A stretch of DNA of 5,302 bases, taken from Candidatus Bathyarchaeota archaeon. GTDB taxonomy: Archaea; Thermoproteota; Bathyarchaeia; Bathyarchaeales; Bathycorpusculaceae. The notes beneath the pieces are model-generated. The model ran no database searches and was not told the DNA's origin. It was given only the letters and a program-made list of their open reading frames with translations. Position numbers and translations under genes: made by a program. The stretch spans positions 1 to 5,302 of the forward strand of contig DAOVMU010000114.1 of assembly GCA_030630585.1 (NCBI GenBank). The letters are read 5' to 3'. Shown here piece after piece: positions 1 through 4,527 of this stretch. The number at the start of each line of letters is the position of its first letter. The stretch's first letter is position 1.

Positions 1-17
1 GGGGGGGGGGGGGGGGG
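1..17. other. Poly-G run at window edge, probable artefact
   Basis: Seventeen consecutive G residues occupy the extreme left end, followed by AGG and then ordinary mixed sequence. Nothing else in the window has this character. Terminal G runs are a known failure mode of two-colour Illumina chemistry, where absence of signal is read as G, and they can survive at contig ends. I infer this is not genomic and that a contig end lies here. A real G tract, which could form a quadruplex, is possible but less likely. Confidence 0.75.
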
Positions 18-49
18 AGGCTGCTTTTCTAATGTTGTTGGAGTAGCGT

Positions 50-1048
50 TTATTTTCCTTTGCTGTGGAGATGACATGCCACTAAATGGTTCTTTCCTAC
101 ATCAATTAGTGGAGGTTCTTTTGTGCGGCAGATGTCACCGATATACTCTGGACAGCGAGTGTGGAATCTGCAGCCTGGGGGAGGGTTGACGGGGCTAGGG
201 ATTTCGCCTTTGATAACGACTTCAACTCTTTTTGCTGTGGGGTCAGGGACTGGAACGGCGTCTATTAGAGCTTTGGTGTAAGGGTGTAGAGGCTCGTAAA
301 CTACTTGTTCTGTTGTGCCCAGTTCCATCATCTTGCCAAGATACATTATTCCAAGCCTATCGCACATGTGTCTTGCCAATGCCAAGTCGTGTGTAATGTA
401 TAGGAAGGCCGTTTTGTTTTTTTCAACTAGCCTGTACATGAGGTCTAGGATTTCAGCTCTGATAGAAACATCCAGCATTGAAACTGGTTCATCTGCAACT
501 ATAAAGTCTGGAGTGAGTACAAAGGCTCTGGCTACTGCAACTCTTTGTCTTTGGCCACCGCTAACTTCGTGAGGATATCTAAACATGAACTCTTCTGGAG
601 GGGTCAATTCTACGTCTTCAAGGGTTGATTTTACTCTTTCCTCTGTTTCAGTGTCGCTTTGTGTCGCCTCCAACACTCTTAGCGGCTCCGACACGATGTC
701 GCCAACAGTCATCCTCGGGTTCAAGGATTCATACGGATCTTGAAATACAATTTGCATTTTGCGTCGAAGCAATCTCATCTGACTTTCTTTTAGATGAGTG
801 ATGTCCTTGCCTTGGAAGTAGATGGCTCCTTCAGTTGGCTCGATCAGTCGAAGTAATAGTCTACCTGTAGTTGTTTTTCCGCTTCCACTTTCGCCTGCAA
901 GCCCAAAGATTTCGCCTTTTGTTATCTCAAAACTTACTCCATCTACAGCGCGCACATAAAGTTCGCTTTTAGACAAGAGTGTCCTAAAAAAGCCCAGTTT
1001 TATTGGGAAGTATTTTTTCAGGTTTTCAGCTTTCACGATTGTTGACAT
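50..1048 (-). CDS. dppF: Dpp/Opp-type ABC transporter ATP-binding protein (DppF/OppF-like)
   Basis: This is one of two cytoplasmic ATPase subunits that would power uptake through the DppB/DppC channel. All nucleotide-binding motifs are present in its 332 residues: Walker A GESGSGKT at 52-59 (K58), Q-loop Q103 in VFQDP, signature VSGGQRQR at 162-169, Walker B FIVADEP at 182-188 with catalytic E187, D-loop SMLDVS at 190-195, and switch H220. The C-terminal oligopeptide-transporter extension begins near LHPYTKAL at about 254. It holds four cysteines, C293, C299, C307 and C325; the equivalent segment binds a [4Fe-4S] cluster in mycobacterial Opp transporters. Length is normal for the family. The ATG at 1048 is chosen because a GGGTGA site lies 4 bases upstream. 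The gene follows dppD by 4 bases and ends in TAA. Assignment to DppF rather than DppD rests on gene order and the VFQDPYESLNPR Q-loop. The real substrate could be peptides or oligosaccharides. Confidence 0.93.
   Translation of the reverse strand: MSTIVKAENLKKYFPIKLGFFRTLLSKSELYVRAVDGVSFEITKGEIFGLAGESGSGKTTTGRLLLRLIEPTEGAIYFQGKDITHLKESQMRLLRRKMQIVFQDPYESLNPRMTVGDIVSEPLRVLEATQSDTETEERVKSTLEDVELTPPEEFMFRYPHEVSGGQRQRVAVARAFVLTPDFIVADEPVSMLDVSIRAEILDLMYRLVEKNKTAFLYITHDLALARHMCDRLGIMYLGKMMELGTTEQVVYEPLHPYTKALIDAVPVPDPTAKRVEVVIKGEIPSPVNPPPGCRFHTRCPEYIGDICRTKEPPLIDVGKNHLVACHLHSKGK
162..184. repeat. 23-bp direct repeat, copy 1 (dppF cysteine segment)
   Basis: This 23-bp stretch is identical to 1153-1175. 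On the minus strand it encodes the PPPGCRFH segment at the start of the four-cysteine region of the DppF-like ATPase. The repeat comes from paralogous coding sequence and is not a mobile or regulatory element. Confidence 0.85.
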
Positions 1049-1052
1049 TTTT

Positions 1053-1058
1053 TCACCC
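1053..1058 (-). promoter_or_regulatory. dppF ribosome-binding site overlapping dppD stop
   Basis: On the minus strand GGGTGA lies 4 bases before the dppF ATG and matches the anti-Shine-Dalgarno complement (core GGTGA). Its last three bases are the TGA stop of dppD. A ribosome finishing dppD would therefore stop on the site used to start dppF, suggesting translational coupling and equal output of the two ATPases. The site also fixes the dppF start. Confidence 0.8.
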
Positions 1059-2012
1059 TACTAAATGACATGCAACATAATGATTTTTGCCTGCTTCCTT
1101 GAGTTTTGGAGTTTCTTTTCGGCAGATGTCCTTTGCATATTTGCATCGAGGATGGAATCTGCAGCCTGGGGGAGGTTGAAGCAAGTCAGGTGGGGAACCT
1201 GGAATTGAAGTCATTCGGCGTTTCTTGGCGTGAATGTTTGGGAAGGCAGATATCAAGTCTTGCGTGTATGGATGGAGAGGCTTCTTGTGCATGGCTACAA
1301 TGTCTCCTGACTCTGCAACGTTACCTGCGTACATGATGACGAGTTTTTCACACGTTTCAGTGATTAGCGATAGATCATGTGTAATCATTATTATAGACAA
1401 GTTTAAACTCTCTTTAAGTTCGTTAAGCAGCTTCAAGACTTGAGCTTGAACGATCACGTCCAGCGCTGTTCCCGGCTCATCAGCGATTAACATGTCAGGG
1501 TTGGATGCAAGGGCCATGGCAATCATGGCACGTTGCCTCATTCCCCCACTGAATTCGTGAGGATAGTTTTTCGCTCTTGCTGCTTCTATTCCTACCATTT
1601 CAAAGAGTTTCCCCACTCTTTCTCTCGCTTCTTTTTTGCTCACTTCTGGCTCGTGAATCCTGATGGCTTCAACGATTTGGTTTTCTATGTTATAGACTGG
1701 GTTAAGAGCGTTCATGGCTCCTTGAAAGATAAGAGATATGCTTTTCCATCTAACATCTTCTCTTAAACGCTTATCTGAAAGTTGAACGATGTCTTTCTTC
1801 TTTAGAAGAATCTTGCCTCTGATAATTTTGCCGTTGAAAGGCAGAATCCTTAGCAGAGAAAGAGCTATCGTTGTTTTGCCGCAGCCTGACTCGCCAGCTA
1901 AACCCATAGCTTCTCCTTTTTTTAACTGAAAATTAACGTCTTCAACAGCTCTTACTGGGCCTCTCATAGTTGTATAATAGGTTGTTAGGTTTTGTACATC
2001 TAGCAAGACCAT
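1053..2012 (-). CDS. dppD: Dpp/Opp-type ABC transporter ATP-binding protein (DppD/OppD-like)
   Basis: This is the second ATPase of the importer, expected to pair with DppF on the cytoplasmic face of the permeases. Its 319 residues carry Walker A GESGCGKT at 40-47 (K46), Q-loop Q97 in the DppD-type segment IFQGAMNALNP, signature FSGGMRQR at 154-161, Walker B MLIADEP at 174-180 with E179, D-loop TALDV at 182-186, and switch H212. The C-terminal extension (LHPYTQDL from about 246, then PPPGCRFHPRC) has C284, C290, C297 and C315, a probable [4Fe-4S] site by family analogy. Length is typical and no motif is missing. The ATG at 2012 is the first plausible start; only a weak GTGAG lies just upstream. 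It heads a two-gene unit with dppF. A promoter-like element about 50 bases upstream suggests transcription independent of dppB-dppC, from which it is separated by an opposite-strand gene. Confidence 0.93.
   Translation of the reverse strand: MVLLDVQNLTTYYTTMRGPVRAVEDVNFQLKKGEAMGLAGESGCGKTTIALSLLRILPFNGKIIRGKILLKKKDIVQLSDKRLREDVRWKSISLIFQGAMNALNPVYNIENQIVEAIRIHEPEVSKKEARERVGKLFEMVGIEAARAKNYPHEFSGGMRQRAMIAMALASNPDMLIADEPGTALDVIVQAQVLKLLNELKESLNLSIIMITHDLSLITETCEKLVIMYAGNVAESGDIVAMHKKPLHPYTQDLISAFPNIHAKKRRMTSIPGSPPDLLQPPPGCRFHPRCKYAKDICRKETPKLKEAGKNHYVACHLVG
1153..1175. repeat. 23-bp direct repeat, copy 2 (dppD cysteine segment)
   Basis: This stretch is identical over 23 bp to 162-184 and encodes the same PPPGCRFH segment in the DppD-like ATPase. 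The two copies lie about 1 kb apart in the same orientation. Flanking sequence is diverged, so identity is confined to the most constrained protein segment. Confidence 0.85.
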
Positions 2013-2056
2013 GTTCTCACTTGCTTAATTTGAATAGACGTTTATAGTTCTGCACG

Positions 2057-2070
2057 TTTATTTAAGTTTT
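2057..2070 (-). promoter_or_regulatory. Candidate archaeal promoter for dppD-dppF (BRE/TATA)
   Basis: On the minus strand the sequence AAAAC followed by TTAAATAAA resembles an archaeal BRE plus TATA box. Its centre is about 50 bases before the dppD ATG. With the usual spacing of about 25 bases from TATA to the transcription start, the leader would be about 25 nt, enough for a ribosome-binding site. The element directly abuts the (GC)7 palindrome. This is a prediction from sequence only; a second A/T-rich stretch (ACTATAAAC, around 2040-2049) is closer to the gene and less well placed. Confidence 0.5.
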
Positions 2071-2086
2071 AGCGCGCGCGCGCGCT
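2071..2086. repeat. Perfect 16-bp palindrome containing (GC)7
   Basis: The sequence is A, then seven GC dinucleotides, then T, and it equals its own reverse complement. It stands out against an A/T-rich intergenic background. It is near the midpoint of the divergent region, 58 bases from the dppD start and 60 from the start of the plus-strand gene. Alternating GC of this length is the classic Z-DNA-forming motif and could also extrude as a hairpin. Its position immediately upstream of the dppD BRE-like element would suit a regulator-binding site, but that is inference. Confidence 0.85.
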
Positions 2087-2101
2087 TCCATGTTTGTGGA
2101 G

Positions 2102-2114
2102 GATAAACTTTTTA
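2102..2114 (+). promoter_or_regulatory. Weak candidate promoter for the small plus-strand gene
   Basis: GATAAA (BRE-like) followed by CTTTTTA is the best TATA-like element upstream of the plus-strand gene. Typical archaeal spacing would put the transcription start near 2136, leaving a leader of only about ten bases, which could carry the weak GGATGA site. The TATA match is poor, so this is tentative. Confidence 0.3.
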
Positions 2115-2146
2115 CTCTTCTGTGTTCAATGTCTGGATGATGAAAG

Positions 2147-2548
2147 ATGGAGGATCGATGGAAGGACAAAAACATTAACCTGTCAATCTTAAGCAATCGT
2201 TTGGTGCAGTTTTTTGAGGCAAGGGACTTTGTTACTTTTCGAGAAGATTCGGAAAAGAAGTATCACATTGTTGTAGCACCTAAAAGATTCCATGATATCT
2301 TAGAGGAAATTGATGTGTATGTTAGTGGTGAACCTGATAGCTTTAAGGTTAGGTTTGATTCTGGGGCTCGTTCAAGGGAACTAGTTAGATACGGTATTCT
2401 CACAACTGTTTTTGGTGGAGGGAGACTAACGTTAAAAGGGCTGAAGTCTCAGGAGGCACTGGAGAAATTGGAAAGGGAATTCTGGATTTATTTAGATAGA
2501 GTGATTTGGAGTTTGTCTAGTTGCACTGGTGATTTTACCAGACGATAA
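2147..2548 (+). CDS. Small protein of unknown function, opposite strand within dpp locus
   Basis: This encodes a 133-residue protein that I do not recognise. An in-frame TGA at 2141-2143 precludes an earlier start, and ATG at 2147 follows a weak GGATGA. The sequence suggests a soluble mixed alpha/beta protein: an N-terminal helix (about 11-26, LSILSNRLVQFFEAR), strands around 28-45 and 55-70 (IDVYVSG, DSFKVRF), a segment rich in hydrophobics and glycine at about 80-93 ending in FGGGRL, and an amphipathic helix at about 99-123 (SQEALEKLEREFWIYLDRVIW). There is no signal peptide, clear membrane segment or metal-binding cluster; the only cysteine is near the C-terminus (C127). It is divergent from dppD and converges on dppC, leaving 12 bases between stop codons. 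Composition is like its neighbours, so it looks like a native gene. A role linked to the transporter is possible only by position. That it is real rests on length, start context and globular character. Confidence 0.75.
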   Translation: MEDRWKDKNINLSILSNRLVQFFEARDFVTFREDSEKKYHIVVAPKRFHDILEEIDVYVSGEPDSFKVRFDSGARSRELVRYGILTTVFGGGRLTLKGLKSQEALEKLEREFWIYLDRVIWSLSSCTGDFTRR

Positions 2549-2569
2549 TGAAACTTCGTTCTATCGTCT
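2540..2569. terminator. Inverted repeat spanning both convergent stop codons
   Basis: AGACGATA at 2540-2547 and TATCGTCT at 2562-2569 form an 8-bp perfect stem around a 14-nt loop, inside which AAC/GTT can pair further. The repeat includes most of the TAA of the plus-strand gene and of the TAG of dppC, because both proteins end in Arg-Arg encoded by AGA CGA. Placed between two convergent genes it could act in both directions as a transcript end or 3' stabiliser. No strong T run follows on either strand, and archaeal termination usually depends on T tracts, so a terminator role is uncertain. Confidence 0.4.
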
Positions 2570-4516
2570 CATTCTCAACCGTGGATTTAGTATTTCGTCT
2601 AAAGCGTATCCCATTAAGATGAAAGCTGTAGCGAGCAGAGCGATTGAAATGCAAGCTGGAAACATCCAGAACCAATATTCTGTGAGGCCCCTAGTAACTG
2701 CTATTCCGGAACCCTGAAAGTCATATAGCAGCTTGCCCCATGATGCAATCGACGGGTCGCCAAGTCCCAGCCAGCTTAATGAAGCCTCGGTTACTATTGC
2801 TCCCGGAACAGCGGTTGCAAGTGTAATGTAAACTAATGCAAAGACGTTTGGAAGTATGTGTCTGCTTATGATATAGAATTTTCCAGCTCCTGCAGCTTTC
2901 GCTGCTTCAATAAAGGGTCTTTCTCGTAGGCTGAGAACCATTGATCTTACGCTTCTTGCAAAACCCATCCAACCAAACAATGTCAAGACAAGTATGATGT
3001 TCCACATGCTGACTGTGCCGTACACTGTTTTTAGGGCGACAACTAAGATTATGAATAATGGCAACGTTGGAAGAACTAAAAACAGGTCTGCAAACCTCAT
3101 TATACCTTCATCTGTTATTCCACCTACATATCCAGCAACTAATCCTAGAAACAGCCCGATTATCGTGCTGAATACGGCTGAAAGAACGCCTACAATCAAG
3201 GATACTCGAGTTCCATAAACCAACGAGCTAAATATGTCGGCAGGATATCCAAGCGCGTTGTCTGTACCTAAGATGCCGAAGGAATTTCCATATAACAACA
3301 TGTTAAAATTGTCCAAGTATACTGAAGCATTGTCTGTACCGTTGAAGGATACTTCGATGGCAAACGTGTAATTGCCGACTGCTGAGAACAAAAATTTTTC
3401 GGGGCTCAACGAGTTCGAAGTTTCCTTTACAGCTTCGCCGGTTGACCATATAGCTTTATGACGGTAAAGTGTTGAAACTCCCTGACTGAGTTTTAGCACA
3501 GGGGTCAGTTCCCCTCCGTCTCTCTGAACTGTTACAGTTAGGTTGACGCGTTCATACGGTCGGCCTTCAACACGGAAAGAGAGATGCCCCCAAAAGGATT
3601 GTGGTGGCTCCCAATATGGGTATTCAAACCGTCTCCGTAGAATTACTTTAGCTTGCGTTTCACCAAGCTTCGGATTATAGGTTACTTCTACACATCCATC
3701 ATGACGGTATCCTTCATCGCTGTTGTATTTTACACTTGCACTGTCAGTTGAAGCAGTCCAATCCCATTCTTCATCAAAGGATTGTTCAGAAGAGAATTCA
3801 AAGTCACGTACTAGCTCAACGTTTGCTGTAACGTCTCTGGAATATGCGTACGTCACCTTCAAGAAAGTGTAAGTGATGTTTTCACCAAAGGCTTCGTAAA
3901 GAGGAAGGACAAGGGAACGCATCGCCTTGAATTCTTCTGTGCCATACTCGCCGCCCACTGCAGCCTGGCTTCGCCTGTTCCACAACATTTCTGGACTCGG
4001 TAGCTTTCTAGGCTCAGTCTCGTTTGGATAGATAACTTCTATTTGTGGAAGTTCTATGGAGGCTTTTCCCAAGCTGATATAGTCGTATGTGACGTTTCCT
4101 CTACGTTTCTCGAATGTTTCTCTTGATTTACGCGCTTCAAGATAGTCTTCTATGTCAGTTACTTTTAGAGGGCCGAACTTTATGAAATCCAACCCGCCAT
4201 ACCGTGTTACGTTTACCCAGAATGTTTCTTCAAGTTGAGTGGGGCCTTTCGCTATCCATGGAATGTATTTGTACCATGCTGGATTGCACAGTTTTCCAGC
4301 TATTTTGGGTGGGGTTGTTTGGCTAGGGTATTTGTCTTTGTCTTTCTTAGGTTCTATTGGATCATAAGGAGTCACTAATGGTGCAAAAACAGCCATGGAT
4401 ACAAAGAATGCTACGATTATTACACCAGTCAATCCCCTTTTGCTTTTTTTAAATTCGTTCCAGAAGCCTTTGAATCTTTTAATTGCGAAGCCCATCTTAG
4501 CTTTACGTGTAGCCAT
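2561..4516 (-). CDS. dppC: DppC/OppC-type ABC permease with large extracytoplasmic insertion
   Basis: This is a membrane subunit forming half of the importer channel. Residue numbers count from a GTG at 4525; the ATG at residue 4 (4516) is preferred because GGGTGA lies 5 bases upstream of it, giving 651 residues. Usual family length is about 280-310. The N-terminus is a standard OppC start (KRFKGFWNEFKKSKRG, then TM1 at about 33-53 and APLVTPYDP). The permease core resumes at GILGTDNALGYPADIFSSLVYGTRVSL (417-443), with further membrane segments at about 440-467, 478-500, 505-527, 560-582 and 620-642. The EAA coupling motif is at 540-546 (EAAKAAG), followed by HILPN, and the ending DEILNPRLR is typical. 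The roughly 360 residues between (57-416) are extra and should face outside. They contain eight N-X-S/T sequons and a jelly-roll-like second half (about 240-413). The reading frame is unbroken. The gene is translationally coupled to dppB. Confidence 0.9.
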   Translation of the reverse strand: MATRKAKMGFAIKRFKGFWNEFKKSKRGLTGVIIVAFFVSMAVFAPLVTPYDPIEPKKDKDKYPSQTTPPKIAGKLCNPAWYKYIPWIAKGPTQLEETFWVNVTRYGGLDFIKFGPLKVTDIEDYLEARKSRETFEKRRGNVTYDYISLGKASIELPQIEVIYPNETEPRKLPSPEMLWNRRSQAAVGGEYGTEEFKAMRSLVLPLYEAFGENITYTFLKVTYAYSRDVTANVELVRDFEFSSEQSFDEEWDWTASTDSASVKYNSDEGYRHDGCVEVTYNPKLGETQAKVILRRRFEYPYWEPPQSFWGHLSFRVEGRPYERVNLTVTVQRDGGELTPVLKLSQGVSTLYRHKAIWSTGEAVKETSNSLSPEKFLFSAVGNYTFAIEVSFNGTDNASVYLDNFNMLLYGNSFGILGTDNALGYPADIFSSLVYGTRVSLIVGVLSAVFSTIIGLFLGLVAGYVGGITDEGIMRFADLFLVLPTLPLFIILVVALKTVYGTVSMWNIILVLTLFGWMGFARSVRSMVLSLRERPFIEAAKAAGAGKFYIISRHILPNVFALVYITLATAVPGAIVTEASLSWLGLGDPSIASWGKLLYDFQGSGIAVTRGLTEYWFWMFPACISIALLATAFILMGYALDEILNPRLRMRR

Positions 4517-4521
4517 GATTT

Positions 4522-4527
4522 TCACCC
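4522..4527 (-). promoter_or_regulatory. dppC ribosome-binding site overlapping dppB stop
   Basis: GGGTGA on the minus strand lies 5 bases before the ATG at 4516, and its last three bases are the dppB TGA stop. This is why the ATG is preferred over the GTG at 4525, which overlaps the dppB stop and has no ribosome-binding site of its own. The arrangement is the same as at the dppD-dppF junction. Confidence 0.8.

Noticed and set aside
315..572. Plus-strand 85-residue open frame and similar ones at 1106-1336, 1234-1443, 1533-1766 and 2994-3218
   Set aside because: All are antisense to intact motifs of DppF, DppD or DppC and have no ribosome-binding site or recognisable content.
2013..2146. Mobile element, tRNA or CRISPR features in the intergenic region
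   Set aside because: The spacer is 134 bp with no cloverleaf, no repeated spacer units and no terminal inverted repeats or target duplications flanking the small gene.
2529..2717. Plus-strand 62-residue open frame across the end of the small gene and dppC
   Set aside because: It lies almost wholly antisense to the well-supported dppC C-terminus, overlaps the end of the small gene in another frame, and shows no domain-like pattern.
2561..4516. Possibility that dppC is two genes fused by a sequencing error
   Set aside because: The insert sits between a normal OppC N-terminus and a normal OppC core in one uninterrupted frame. A fusion error would not place it precisely in the external loop with intact halves on both sides.
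4523..4525. GTG at 4525 as the dppC start
   Set aside because: It overlaps the dppB stop and lacks an upstream ribosome-binding site, whereas GGGTGA is 5 bases before the ATG at 4516. The difference is only three residues.
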